The notes: generated by a model from the letters alone, not told the origin. Positions 1-7,667 are shown, counted from the first letter of the stretch. The stretch: DNA of 9,821 nt from an uncultured Bacteroides sp. (GCA_934716785.1 CAKUYM010000151.1:1-9821); one strand, 5' to 3'. Program-made: numbers and translations.

Positions 1-202
1 ATATAACATTTTTATTAATAAGGTTGTTCATAAAAACGGAAAAAAAGTCCGGTTTCATAAATCTTTTTTTTCTTTCTGGGGTTTAATCTTATTTAACGGG
101 CTTTGGATATTAATCAATGCGACTTAAAACGTACATTTGCAAGTGTATGTTGGCTGGTGATAAAGTTGCTTTTAATACCGGTCGGTCAGGCAACGGTGTC
201 TG

Positions 203-216
203 TTTCTTGCAAGAAA
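203..216. repeat. 14-bp perfect palindrome upstream of the SPOR gene promoter
   Basis: TTTCTTGCAAGAAA equals its own reverse complement. It lies about 32 bp upstream of the -33 box of the promoter at 249-279, a position where a dimeric regulator could bind. It also sits inside a larger imperfect inverted arrangement (CTG at 200-202, CAG at 220-222, with three extra A on the right arm). Whether any protein binds it cannot be seen; chance occurrence in AT-rich DNA is possible. Confidence 0.45.
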
Positions 217-248
217 AAACAGAAATAGGTGTTTTTTTGACGGATTTC

Positions 249-279
249 TTTGTCGGATGATAAAATTTCTATTATTTTG
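249..279 (+). promoter_or_regulatory. Putative Bacteroides-type promoter for the SPOR lipoprotein gene
   Basis: TTTG at 249-252 is followed after 19 bp by TTATTTTG at 272-279, which differs from the Bacteroides -7 consensus TAnnTTTG by one base. Transcription would start near 286 and leave a leader of about 60 nt before the ATG at 345. An upstream in-frame ATG at 294 would then be almost at the 5' end, which supports the downstream start. Confidence 0.5.
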
Positions 280-344
280 TTGCCCGAAACTGAATGATAA
301 TTGACAGGAACTTTGAATTATTAATTAAAACAGAATATAAGAAT

Positions 345-839
345 ATGAAAAAATTAGTCGTATTAGGAATGGGAATATGCTTGGTTTTGGCATTTACATC
401 TTGTAAATCCAGCGAGAGCGCCTATAAGAAAGCTTACGAGAAAGCAAAACAGCAGGAATTGGCGGAGCCGCAAGTAGAAGCTCCGGTAGAAGTGACTCCG
501 GTGGTTGCAGCTCCTGTGACAACGCCTAAAGCAGCAGATACGTCCGGTGTTCGTCAGGAAAAGGTTACGGTGGTTTCCGGCAATGAAGGATTGAAAGATT
601 ACAGTGTAGTGGTCGGCAGTTTCGGTGTGAAGGCTAATGCCGAAGGTCTGAAAGACTGGTTGGAAGCACAAGGATACCATCCTACTATCGCATTTAATGC
701 AGAGAAAGCAATGTATCGCGTGATTGTCAGCTCATTTGCCGATAAAGCCGCTGCAGTCGACGCTCGCAATGCATTCAAGGCTAAGTATCCGAGCCGTTCC
801 GATTTCCAAGGGGCTTGGTTGCTGTATCGTGTGTATTGA
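345..839 (+). CDS. SPOR-domain lipoprotein
   Basis: Product of 164 residues, probably an envelope lipoprotein. Residues 1-20 form a signal sequence of lipoprotein type: two lysines, a hydrophobic core, then FTSC with the lipidated cysteine at position 20. A Lys/Glu/Ala-rich stretch (about 25-40) and a Pro/Val-rich linker (41-62) lead to a C-terminal SPOR domain at about 84-163. This domain shows its two half-repeats (YSVVVGSF and YRVIVSSF, each followed by a helix rich in Ala and Lys). SPOR domains bind glycan strands of peptidoglycan lacking stem peptides, often at division sites, so a role in septation or wall remodelling is inferred. An in-frame ATG at 294 would add 17 residues before the signal peptide; the ATG at 345 is preferred because it puts the Lys-Lys motif at the N terminus. 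The gene stands alone, with its own promoter and terminator. Confidence 0.85.
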   Translation: MKKLVVLGMGICLVLAFTSCKSSESAYKKAYEKAKQQELAEPQVEAPVEVTPVVAAPVTTPKAADTSGVRQEKVTVVSGNEGLKDYSVVVGSFGVKANAEGLKDWLEAQGYHPTIAFNAEKAMYRVIVSSFADKAAAVDARNAFKAKYPSRSDFQGAWLLYRVY

Positions 840-890
840 TTTCTTTTTGGTAATATATGTTGGAAAGGACAGATGTTTTTTCCGGATAAG

Positions 891-921
891 AAGGCGGTAA
901 CTGGGAAGTTACTGCTTTTTT
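891..921 (+). terminator. Intrinsic terminator after the SPOR lipoprotein gene
   Basis: A 9-bp stem, GCGGTAACT (894-902) with AGTTACTGC (907-915), closes a GGGA loop and has one G-U pair. It is followed at once by six T (916-921). Flanking A bases at 891-892 can pair with the T run. It should separate the lipoprotein gene from the sulfonation operon. Confidence 0.8.
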
Positions 922-924
922 ATT

Positions 925-954
925 GAGAGTACAATGCATTCTTCGAGAGCACAA
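925..954. repeat. 10-bp direct repeat with 20-bp period upstream of the sulfonation operon
   Basis: GAGAGTACAA at 925-934 and GAGAGCACAA at 945-954 match at nine of ten positions. Their starts are exactly 20 bp apart, close to two turns of B-DNA, which would place both copies on one face of the helix. They lie roughly 100-130 bp upstream of the inferred transcription start of the operon. This fits an activator site, but no regulator gene is in the window, so the role is inferred. Confidence 0.4.
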
Positions 955-1021
955 CACGTTGTTTTATTTAGATATTTTTATTATAATGCTAAAAGAAGTT
1001 ATAAATGATAGCAAGGAAACT

Positions 1022-1049
1022 TTTGTAGTGGATAAAGTTTTTACTTTTG
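1022..1049 (+). promoter_or_regulatory. Candidate promoter of the sulfonation operon
   Basis: TACTTTTG at 1042-1049 matches the Bacteroides -7 consensus TAnnTTTG exactly. A TTTG lies at 1022-1025, but the gap of 16 bp is shorter than the usual 19-21, so the promoter may be weak or need an activator. The start would fall near 1056, inside a small inverted repeat (ATTCT at 1053-1057, AGAAT at 1066-1070), and give a leader of about 55 nt. A Shine-Dalgarno-like AAAGGA is at 1101-1106. Confidence 0.5.
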
Positions 1050-1111
1050 TCAATTCTTAAGTTAGAGAATCCACAGCCTTGGTGTAGACGAGGTGTTAAT
1101 AAAGGAATTAA

Positions 1112-1936
1112 ATGGAACAGAAGTATGCAATGGCTGCTATCAGTGCAGCATTAAAAGCCGGTGAAGAAATACTTTCTATCTATGAGGATCCGGCATCGGA
1201 TTTCGGGATAGAGAAGAAGGCAGACAACTCTCCGCTGACAATAGCAGACAGAAAGGCACATGAAACGATAGTGGCGGTTTTGAACAAGACTCCTTTTCCT
1301 ATCCTTAGCGAGGAAGGAAAACACTTGGACTACGGCATTCGTAGCAAGTGGGACACTTTGTGGATTGTAGACCCCTTGGATGGTACAAAGGAATTTATCA
1401 AACGAAACGGAGAGTTTACCGTGAATATCGCTTTGGTGAAAAATTCCGTACCGGTAATGGGAGTCATTTATGTGCCGGTGAAAAAAGAACTTTATTATGC
1501 CGTGGAAGGCGTGGGAGCTTATAAATATAGCGGCATCGGCAAGTTGGAAGGTGACGGAGTGTCACTGCAACAGTTGATGGAACATTCGGTGCGGATGCCG
1601 TCAAAGACTGTACGTGATCATTTTATCGTTGTGGCTTCCCGTTCGCATCTGTCACCTGAGACGAAAGATTACATTGCCGATTTGGAGAAGAAACAGAGTG
1701 GCATTGAATTGATCTCCAGTGGAAGTTCAATTAAGATTTGTTTAGTCGCAGACGGGATGGCTGATGTATATCCTCGTTTCGCTCCGACGATGGAGTGGGA
1801 TACCGCTGCCGGACATGCAATAGCACGTGCAGCAGGGATGGAAGTATATCAGGTCGGGAAGAACGAGCCTCTGCAGTACAATAAGGAGGATTTGTTGAAT
1901 CCGTGGTTTATCGTTGAGCCGATAAGAGAACATTAA
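1112..1936 (+). CDS. cysQ: 3'(2'),5'-bisphosphate nucleotidase CysQ (PAP phosphatase)
   Basis: Product of 274 residues, of normal length for CysQ. It belongs to the inositol monophosphatase superfamily of Mg2+-dependent, Li+-sensitive phosphatases. Metal-site motifs are all present: EE in SEEG at 66-69, DPLDGT at 87-92 (D87 and D90) and WDTAAGHA at 229-236 (D230). CysQ turns 3'-phosphoadenosine 5'-phosphate (PAP) into AMP and phosphate in the cytoplasm. PAP is what remains of PAPS after sulfo transfer and inhibits sulfotransferases, so placing this gene first in a unit that also encodes a sulfotransferase makes sense. The start ATG follows AAAGGA by 5 nt. The stop codon lies inside a 16-bp palindrome. 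No signal peptide is seen. Assignment to another member of the superfamily is unlikely given the cysC, cysD and cysN neighbours. Confidence 0.93.
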   Translation: MEQKYAMAAISAALKAGEEILSIYEDPASDFGIEKKADNSPLTIADRKAHETIVAVLNKTPFPILSEEGKHLDYGIRSKWDTLWIVDPLDGTKEFIKRNGEFTVNIALVKNSVPVMGVIYVPVKKELYYAVEGVGAYKYSGIGKLEGDGVSLQQLMEHSVRMPSKTVRDHFIVVASRSHLSPETKDYIADLEKKQSGIELISSGSSIKICLVADGMADVYPRFAPTMEWDTAAGHAIARAAGMEVYQVGKNEPLQYNKEDLLNPWFIVEPIREH

Positions 1937-1944
1937 TTAATGTT
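1929..1944. repeat. 16-bp palindrome across the cysQ stop codon
   Basis: AACATTAATTAATGTT is a perfect palindrome that contains the cysQ stop codon and ends 3 nt before the ATG of the permease gene. It is almost all A/T and would be only a weak RNA hairpin with no T run, so it is not called a terminator. It may be chance, or may influence translation at the junction. Confidence 0.4.
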
Positions 1945-1947
1945 TAT

Positions 1948-3501
1948 ATGACATTTGAAATTGTATTTGTATTATTATCTCTATTAGGAATGGTGGCTGC
2001 CTTGGTCGCAGACAAGATGCGCCCGGGCATGGTGCTTTTCTCGGTAGTGGTATTATTCTTATGTGTAGGTATTCTGACCCCCAAAGAGATGCTTGAAGGA
2101 TTCAGCAACAAAGGGATGATTACTGTTGCCTTGCTGTTCTTGGTCAGTGAAGGTATTCGCCAGTCGGGCACATTGGGGCAGGTGATAAAGGTGTTGCTGC
2201 CTCAAGGTAAGACAACAGTGTTCAAGGCACAGTTGCGTATTCTGCCTTCGGTCGCTTTTATCTCCGCTTTTTTGAATAATACTCCTGTTGTAGTCATATT
2301 CGCCCCGATTATCAAGCACTGGGCAAAATCAGTGAAGTTGCCAGCCACTAAGTTTCTGATACCACTTTCGTATGTCACTATTTTAGGTGGAATTTGTACG
2401 CTGATTGGTACATCTACCAATCTCGTGGTGCATGGGATGATATTGGAAGCCGGATTTGAAGGATTCTCGATGTTCGAGCTTGGAAAGGTGGGCATCTTTA
2501 TAGCGATTGCCGGCATTGTTTATCTTTTTATTTTCTCCAAACGCCTGTTGCCGGATGCGCGTCCGGATACGGCTGTGCCCGATGAGGATGTGGAAGAAGG
2601 AGAGAAGTTGCATCGGGTAGAGGCCGTTTTGGGTTCCCGTTTTCCCGGTATCAACAAGAATTTGAAAGAGTTTAATTTCCAACGCCATTACGGGGCTGAG
2701 GTGAAAGAAATCAAGACTCGCAGCGGACAGAGGTTCGTGACGAATCTGGAAGAAGTGGAACTTCACGAAGGCGATACGCTTGTGGTGATGGCGGATGATA
2801 CATTTATCCCGACGTGGGGAGAATCTTCCGTGTTTGTCCTGTTGACAAACGGAAATGAACCTGATACTACAGGAAAGAAAAAACGCTGGTTTGCCTTGCT
2901 ACTGTTGGTCTTGATGATTGTAGGTGCAACGGTGGGCGAACTTCCGGCCATCAAAGAGCTGTTTCCGGATGCCAAGCTGGATATGTTCTTTTTTGTTTCT
3001 ATTACTACGATAATCATGGCATGGACAAATCTGTTCCCCGCCCGTAAGTATACCAAATATATTTCGTGGGATATCCTGATAACTATCGCTTGTGCATTTG
3101 CTATCAGTAAGGCAATGGTGAATTCCGGTGTGGCCGATTGTGTGGCTAAGTTCATTATCGGGCTGAGTGATAATTACGGACCTCACGTATTGCTTGCCAT
3201 GCTGTTTCTCATCACGAATTTGTTTACGGAGTTGGTGACGAACAATGCGGCTGCCGCTTTGGCATTCCCCTTGGCACTGTCTATTGCCGCCCAGTTGGGG
3301 GTGAGCCCGACGCCTTTCTTCGTCGTGATCTGCATGGCTGCATCCGCCAGTTTCTCAACGCCTATCGGTTATCAGACAAATTTGATTGTGCAAGGTATCG
3401 GCAACTATAAGTTCATGGATTTCGTCCGCATCGGTCTGCCGCTTAATATCATTACTTTCTTAATCTCTGTTATTCTGATTCCGATGATCTGGAATTTTTA
3501 A
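1948..3501 (+). CDS. SLC13/DASS-family anion permease with a TrkA-C domain, probable sulfate transporter
   Basis: Inner-membrane protein of 517 residues. Hydrophobic segments fill about 1-45, 55-75, 95-125, 135-165 and 180-198, then a soluble insert, then about 313-330, 345-362, 372-392, 412-426 and 431-517. Inverted-repeat signature motifs of the SLC13/DASS (ArsB/NhaD-like) group are seen: NNTPVV at 110-115 with GTSTNL at 154-159, and TNNAAAA at 431-437 with STPIGYQTNL at 470-479. The insert (about 222-290, including LEEVELHEGDTLVVMADD) is a TrkA-C (RCK_C) domain, known in many bacterial family members. Such proteins usually carry two copies and run to about 600 residues; here only one is visible. 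The family moves sulfate or dicarboxylates, often with Na+. Position between cysQ and cysC points to sulfate. The exact substrate and coupling ion are inferred. Start 11 nt after the cysQ stop. Confidence 0.85.
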   Translation: MTFEIVFVLLSLLGMVAALVADKMRPGMVLFSVVVLFLCVGILTPKEMLEGFSNKGMITVALLFLVSEGIRQSGTLGQVIKVLLPQGKTTVFKAQLRILPSVAFISAFLNNTPVVVIFAPIIKHWAKSVKLPATKFLIPLSYVTILGGICTLIGTSTNLVVHGMILEAGFEGFSMFELGKVGIFIAIAGIVYLFIFSKRLLPDARPDTAVPDEDVEEGEKLHRVEAVLGSRFPGINKNLKEFNFQRHYGAEVKEIKTRSGQRFVTNLEEVELHEGDTLVVMADDTFIPTWGESSVFVLLTNGNEPDTTGKKKRWFALLLLVLMIVGATVGELPAIKELFPDAKLDMFFFVSITTIIMAWTNLFPARKYTKYISWDILITIACAFAISKAMVNSGVADCVAKFIIGLSDNYGPHVLLAMLFLITNLFTELVTNNAAAALAFPLALSIAAQLGVSPTPFFVVICMAASASFSTPIGYQTNLIVQGIGNYKFMDFVRIGLPLNIITFLISVILIPMIWNF

Positions 3502-3514
3502 TAAAACTATATAA

Positions 3515-4123
3515 ATGGAAGAAAAAAATCATATATATCCCATATTCGGCCGTATGATGACACGGCAGGATAAAGAGGAGCTTTTGGGACAGCATAGTGT
3601 GATGGTTTGGTTTACCGGACTGAGTGGCTCGGGCAAGAGCACGATTGCTATTGCGTTGGAGCGTGAGCTCCACAAGCGGGGGCTGCTTTGCCGTATCTTG
3701 GACGGAGACAATATTCGTAGCGGAATCAATAACAATCTGGGATTCTCCGCAGCCGACCGTGTAGAGAATATCCGCCGTATAGCCGAGGTGTCCAAGTTAT
3801 TCCTCGACAGCGGCATTATTACGATTGCCGCATTCATCAGTCCGAACAACGATATTCGTGAAATGGCTGCGAATATTATCGGCAAGGATGATTTTCTGGA
3901 GATTTTCGTAAGCACTCCGTTGGAAGAGTGCGAGAGGCGTGACGTAAAGGGATTGTATGCGAAAGCGCGGAAAGGGGAAATCCGGAACTTTACGGGAATT
4001 TCCGCTCCGTTTGAAGTCCCGGCGCATCCGGCTTTATCCTTGGATACCTCAAAATTGAGCCTTGAAGAATCGGTGAACCGTTTGTTGGAACTGATTCTGC
4101 CCAAAGTAAAAAAGAATGTTTAG
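3515..4123 (+). CDS. cysC: Adenylylsulfate kinase CysC (APS kinase)
   Basis: Product of 202 residues, the usual size of a stand-alone APS kinase. It phosphorylates the 3'-OH of APS with ATP to give PAPS, in the cytoplasm. Visible motifs: P-loop GLSGSGKST at 35-43, DGDN at 63-66 that contacts APS, NLGFS with DR..NIRR at 74-88, AFISP at 106-110, and the lid segment KGLYAKARKGEIRNFTGI at 145-162. The residues after FISP are NND rather than the more usual aromatic or His plus Arg, a small variation near the APS site. The N terminus (1-27) has the HIYPIFGRMMTRQDKEELLGQ type of lead-in common in CysC. The gene is separate from cysN, unlike the CysNC fusions of many proteobacteria. It starts 13 nt after the permease gene. 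Confidence 0.95.
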   Translation: MEEKNHIYPIFGRMMTRQDKEELLGQHSVMVWFTGLSGSGKSTIAIALERELHKRGLLCRILDGDNIRSGINNNLGFSAADRVENIRRIAEVSKLFLDSGIITIAAFISPNNDIREMAANIIGKDDFLEIFVSTPLEECERRDVKGLYAKARKGEIRNFTGISAPFEVPAHPALSLDTSKLSLEESVNRLLELILPKVKKNV

Positions 4124-4150
4124 TAGAAGAATAAAATCATTATTTTAGTA

Positions 4151-5059
4151 ATGGAAGAATATAGATTAAGCCATTTGAAGGAGCTCGAAGCAGAGTCTAT
4201 TCATATCATCCGCGAGGTGGCTGCGGAATTTGAGAATCCGGTAATGCTCTACAGCATCGGAAAGGATTCTTCGGTGATGGTGCGTCTGGCTGAAAAAGCG
4301 TTTTATCCGGGCAAGGTGCCATTTCCGTTGATGCACATCGATTCGAAATGGAAGTTTAAGGAGATGATTCAGTTTCGTGACGAATATGCAAAGAAATACG
4401 GATGGAATCTGATTGTAGAAAGCAACATGGAGGCTTTTAATGCAGGTGTGGGACCTTTCACGCATGGAAGCAAGGTGCATACAGACCTGATGAAGACACA
4501 GGCTTTGCTTCATGCGTTGGATAAATATAAATTTGATGCCGCATTCGGAGGTGCTCGTCGTGATGAGGAGAAGTCGCGTGCCAAAGAGCGCATCTTCTCG
4601 TTCCGCGATAAATTCCACCAGTGGGACCCGAAGAATCAGCGTCCTGAACTGTGGGATATCTACAATGCCCGCGTGCATAAGGGAGAAAGTATCCGTGTGT
4701 TCCCGTTGAGCAACTGGACGGAGCTGGACATCTGGCAGTATATCCGTCTGGAGAATATCCCCATTGTTCCGCTGTATTATGCCAAGGAACGTCCGGTAGT
4801 GAATATAGACGGCAATCTGATAATGGCGGATGATGACCGTCTGCCGGAAAAATATCGGGATAAGATTGAAATGAAGATGGTGCGTTTTCGTACGTTGGGC
4901 TGCTGGCCGCTGACCGGTGCAGTGGAAAGCAATGCATCTACGATTGAAGAGATCGTGGAAGAGATGATGACTACCACCAAGAGTGAGCGGACAACCCGTG
5001 TGATCGACTTCGATCAGGATGCGAGCATGGAACAAAAGAAACGTGAAGGATATTTTTAA
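4151..5059 (+). CDS. cysD: Sulfate adenylyltransferase subunit 2 CysD (ATP sulfurylase, PP-loop subunit)
   Basis: Product of 302 residues, matching the family length. CysD is the catalytic ATP pyrophosphatase-type subunit that joins sulfate to AMP from ATP, making APS and pyrophosphate, in complex with the GTPase CysN. The PP-loop is [10 protein letters not shown] at 34-43. [16 protein letters not shown] at 133-148 and [15 protein letters not shown] at 184-198 are hallmark CysD stretches that separate it from the related CysH reductase. The C terminus ([16 protein letters not shown]) is also typical. The ATG is preceded by an AT-only weak hairpin (4132-4147) and no clear Shine-Dalgarno site, which is common in Bacteroides. 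The next gene, cysN, follows after 12 nt, as expected for partners made in equal amounts. Confidence 0.96.
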   Translation: MEEYRLSHLKELEAESIHIIREVAAEFENPVMLYSIGKDSSVMVRLAEKAFYPGKVPFPLMHIDSKWKFKEMIQFRDEYAKKYGWNLIVESNMEAFNAGVGPFTHGSKVHTDLMKTQALLHALDKYKFDAAFGGARRDEEKSRAKERIFSFRDKFHQWDPKNQRPELWDIYNARVHKGESIRVFPLSNWTELDIWQYIRLENIPIVPLYYAKERPVVNIDGNLIMADDDRLPEKYRDKIEMKMVRFRTLGCWPLTGAVESNASTIEEIVEEMMTTTKSERTTRVIDFDQDASMEQKKREGYF

Positions 5060-5071
5060 TTGGAAATAGAA

Positions 5072-6532
5072 ATGGCAGATAATAAATTAGATATAAAGGC
5101 TTTTCTGGACAAGGATGAACAGAAAGACTTGCTGAGACTGTTGACCGCCGGTTCGGTAGACGATGGGAAATCAACGTTGATCGGACGCTTGCTGTTCGAC
5201 AGTAAGAAGTTGTATGAGGATCAGTTGGATGCATTGGAGCGTGATAGCAAACGTGTGGGCAATGCGGGCGAGCATATCGACTATGCATTGCTGCTCGACG
5301 GCTTGAAGGCAGAGCGTGAACAAGGTATTACAATTGACGTGGCTTATCGCTATTTCTCAACCAACGGGCGTAAGTTTATCATCGCGGATACTCCGGGGCA
5401 TGAGCAGTATACACGCAATATGATTACCGGTGGCTCTACGGCCAACTTAGCGATTATCCTCGTGGATGCCCGTATGGGAGTGATTACGCAGACACGCCGC
5501 CACACCTTCTTGGTCTCTTTACTTGGCATCAAGCATGTGGTGCTGGCTGTCAACAAGATGGACTTGGTGGACTTCTCGGAAGAACGTTTCAATGAAATCG
5601 TTGCGGAATATAAGAAGTTCGTGGCTCCGCTGGGAATTCCTGATGTAAACTGTATCCCTCTATCTGCATTGGATGGCGACAATGTCGTCGATTTATCAGA
5701 ACGCACTCCGTGGTATAAAGGAACTTCTTTATTGGATTTTCTGGAGACTGTCCATATCGACAACGACCATAACCTGACGGATTTCCGTTTCCCGGTTCAA
5801 TATGTGCTCCGCCCGAATCTGGACTTTAGAGGGTTCTGCGGCAAGGTGGCATCCGGTGTCATCCGTAAAGGAGATACGGTGATGGCACTTCCTTCAGGCA
5901 AGACATCGAAGGTGAAGAGCATCGTTACTTATGACGGGGAACTGGATTATGCTTTCCCGCCACAGTCTGTGACGCTGACGCTGGAAGATGAGATTGATGT
6001 GTCTCGTGGTGAAATGCTTGTACGTCCCGATAATCTGCCGATTATCGACCGCAACTTTGAAGCGATGATGGTGTGGATGGACGAAGAGCCGATGGATGTC
6101 AATAAATCGTTCTTTATCAAACAGACCACCAACTTGAGCCGTACGCGCATTGATGCAATCAAGTATAAAGTGGATGTGAACACGATGAAACATCTGTCTT
6201 TGGAAAACGGACAACTGACAAAAGAGACTTTGCCTTTGCAACTGAATCAGATTGCACGCGTGGTGCTGACCACCGCTAAGGAATTATTCTTTGATCCTTA
6301 TAAAAAGAACAAATCTTGCGGTTCGTTCATTCTGATTGACCCGATAACCAATAACACCTCAGCGGTGGGTATGATTATCGACCGGGTAGAGATGAAGGAT
6401 ATGAGCAATACGGATGATGTTCTCGTATTGGATCTGGCAAAGTTGGGAATCGAACCGGAACATTATGAAGCTATAGAAAAAGCGGTGAAAGACTTGGAAC
6501 GCCAGGGAGTTGCCGTGAAAATTGTAAAATAA
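5072..6532 (+). CDS. cysN: Sulfate adenylyltransferase subunit 1 CysN (GTPase subunit)
   Basis: Product of 486 residues from the ATG at 5072. CysN is an EF-Tu-like GTPase whose GTP hydrolysis drives APS formation by CysD. G motifs are complete: G1 GSVDDGKST at 27-35, switch I region around [11 protein letters not shown] at 85-95, G3 DTPGHEQY at 106-113, G4 NKMD at 161-164 and G5 SAL at 198-200. Beta-barrel domains 2 and 3 fill about 230-440. No APS kinase domain is fused at the C terminus; cysC is a separate gene upstream. A TTG at 5060, in the same frame right after the cysD stop, would add four residues (MEIE) and has AAGGA 9 nt upstream, so the start is not certain. The ATG is preferred because its N terminus agrees with the family. 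It is followed after 6 nt by the sulfotransferase gene. Confidence 0.94.
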   Translation: MADNKLDIKAFLDKDEQKDLLRLLTAGSVDDGKSTLIGRLLFDSKKLYEDQLDALERDSKRVGNAGEHIDYALLLDGLKAEREQGITIDVAYRYFSTNGRKFIIADTPGHEQYTRNMITGGSTANLAIILVDARMGVITQTRRHTFLVSLLGIKHVVLAVNKMDLVDFSEERFNEIVAEYKKFVAPLGIPDVNCIPLSALDGDNVVDLSERTPWYKGTSLLDFLETVHIDNDHNLTDFRFPVQYVLRPNLDFRGFCGKVASGVIRKGDTVMALPSGKTSKVKSIVTYDGELDYAFPPQSVTLTLEDEIDVSRGEMLVRPDNLPIIDRNFEAMMVWMDEEPMDVNKSFFIKQTTNLSRTRIDAIKYKVDVNTMKHLSLENGQLTKETLPLQLNQIARVVLTTAKELFFDPYKKNKSCGSFILIDPITNNTSAVGMIIDRVEMKDMSNTDDVLVLDLAKLGIEPEHYEAIEKAVKDLERQGVAVKIVK

Positions 6533-6538
6533 GATAAT

Positions 6539-7645
6539 ATGGGATTACTCGAATTTAATAAACTTCCGATTAATACGCTGGTAGGTGCCGACTGGAAGAC
6601 GTTTAAGGCAATCACTGCCAATCGTGAAATTGATGCAGCTTATAAAGGCAAATACCGTTTGACAAAAGCTGTGTGCCGTCTGCTCTCTCCGTTGGCAGGA
6701 CTGCAAGATAGGCGGTATGAGAAGCTGCTGGTCGACCAACCGTTGGAACATGATCCGGTATTTATCCTGGGGCATTGGAGAAGCGGGACTACTTTTGTGC
6801 ATAATGTATTCTCCTGCGACAAGCACTTCGGATATAATACGACGTATCAGACCGTATTTCCTCATTTGATGATGTGGGGGCAGCCTTTCTTTAAAAAGAA
6901 TATGAGCTGGTTGATGCCGGACAAGCGCCCGACTGATAATATGGAGCTGGCTGTGGATCTTCCGCAAGAGGAAGAGTTCGCGTTGGCGAATATGATGCCA
7001 TATACATATTATAATTTTTGGTTCTTGCCGAAATATCAACAAGAGTATGCCGATAAGTATCTGTTGTTTGACGATATTACGGATGCCGAACTGAAAGTTT
7101 TTGAAGAAGTGTTTACGAAACTGATCAAGATTTCTTTGTGGAATACACACGGCACGCAGTTCCTCAGCAAGAATCCGCCGCACACGGGCAGGGTGAAGGA
7201 ACTGGTGAAAATGTTCCCGAACGCCAAGTTTATCTACCTGATGCGTAATCCGTACACTGTATTTGAATCGACACGCAGTTTCTTTACAAATACAATTCAA
7301 CCGCTGAAATTGCAGGATATAAGCAATGAACAATTAGAAGAGAATATTCTTTCTATATATGCAAAGCTTTACCATAAGTATGAATCGGACAAACAGTTTA
7401 TCCCGGAAGGGAACTTGATAGAAGTGAAGTTTGAAGATTTTGAAGCGGACGCGATGGGTATGACGGAGAATATTTATAAGTCTCTTTCCATCCCCGGATT
7501 TGCCGAAGCACGCGGAGATATAGAGAAGTACGTAGGTGGCAAGAAGGGGTACAAGAAAAATAAGTATAAGTATGATGACCGCACTATCCGGTTGGTAGAA
7601 GAGAACTGGGGCTTTGCTTTGAAACAGTGGGGTTATAATTTGTAA
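6539..7645 (+). CDS. PAPS-dependent sulfotransferase, likely steroid (cholesterol-type) sulfotransferase
   Basis: Product of 368 residues, cytoplasmic, with no signal peptide or membrane segment. The 5'-phosphosulfate loop is GHWRSGTT at 78-85 after the first beta strand (PVFIL). The 3'-phosphate site is FIYLMRNPYTVFESTRSFF at 231-249, with R236 and S244 in the expected positions. KNPPHTGRVKELVKMFPNAKF at 211-231 and a Lys-rich C-terminal stretch with NKYKYDDRTI at 341-350 resemble the large bacterial Sulfotransfer_3-type family. The enzyme transfers the sulfo group of PAPS to a hydroxyl or amine, releasing PAP. It starts 6 nt after cysN, so translation is probably coupled to PAPS supply. From memory, the B. 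thetaiotaomicron protein BT_0416, in a cluster of this kind, sulfonates cholesterol and related steroids; orthology here rests on synteny and is not proven. Other acceptors such as lipids or bile acid derivatives remain possible. Confidence 0.88.
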   Translation: MGLLEFNKLPINTLVGADWKTFKAITANREIDAAYKGKYRLTKAVCRLLSPLAGLQDRRYEKLLVDQPLEHDPVFILGHWRSGTTFVHNVFSCDKHFGYNTTYQTVFPHLMMWGQPFFKKNMSWLMPDKRPTDNMELAVDLPQEEEFALANMMPYTYYNFWFLPKYQQEYADKYLLFDDITDAELKVFEEVFTKLIKISLWNTHGTQFLSKNPPHTGRVKELVKMFPNAKFIYLMRNPYTVFESTRSFFTNTIQPLKLQDISNEQLEENILSIYAKLYHKYESDKQFIPEGNLIEVKFEDFEADAMGMTENIYKSLSIPGFAEARGDIEKYVGGKKGYKKNKYKYDDRTIRLVEENWGFALKQWGYNL

Positions 7646-7667
7646 GAAGAAAAAAGAAAGGAAAATA

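Larger units (their letters stand above)
1..344. other. Non-coding region upstream of the SPOR lipoprotein gene
   Basis: No credible gene is seen here on either strand. The stretch is AT-rich with long A and T runs. It holds a lone -7-like box TACATTTG at 132-139, a 5-bp inverted pair GTTGC (165-169) and GCAAC (190-194), a 14-bp palindrome at 203-216, a run of seven T at 232-238, and the likely promoter of the next gene at 249-279. An upstream gene probably ends, or a divergent one begins, beyond the left edge, but the sequence does not show which. Confidence 0.6.

Noticed and set aside
33..80. Possible terminator from an upstream gene (CGGA/TCCG stem followed later by a T run)
   Set aside because: The stem is only 4 bp and the T run is more than 10 nt away, so it does not meet the form of an intrinsic terminator.
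933..1007. 24-codon open frame starting at ATG 933 in the spacer before cysQ
   Set aside because: No ribosome binding site and no meaningful composition, and the putative operon promoter lies downstream of it.
4132..4147. Hairpin TAAAAT-CATT-ATTTTA just before the cysD start codon
   Set aside because: Six A/T pairs only and no T run after it. Too weak to call a terminator or a regulatory structure in AT-rich spacer DNA.
4166..5035. Long open frame of 289 codons on the - strand across cysD
   Set aside because: It is antisense to a clearly recognised cysD. Its translation has no domain-like pattern, and stop-free antisense frames arise from codon bias.
4151..5059. Possibility that the PP-loop protein is a PAPS reductase (CysH)
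   Set aside because: The [16 protein letters not shown] stretch, the family length and the paired cysN partner identify CysD. The C-terminal cysteine motif of CysH is absent.
6545..7333. Open frame of 262 codons on the - strand across the sulfotransferase gene
   Set aside because: It lies opposite a gene with intact PAPS-binding motifs and its translation resembles no known family. Treated as a shadow.
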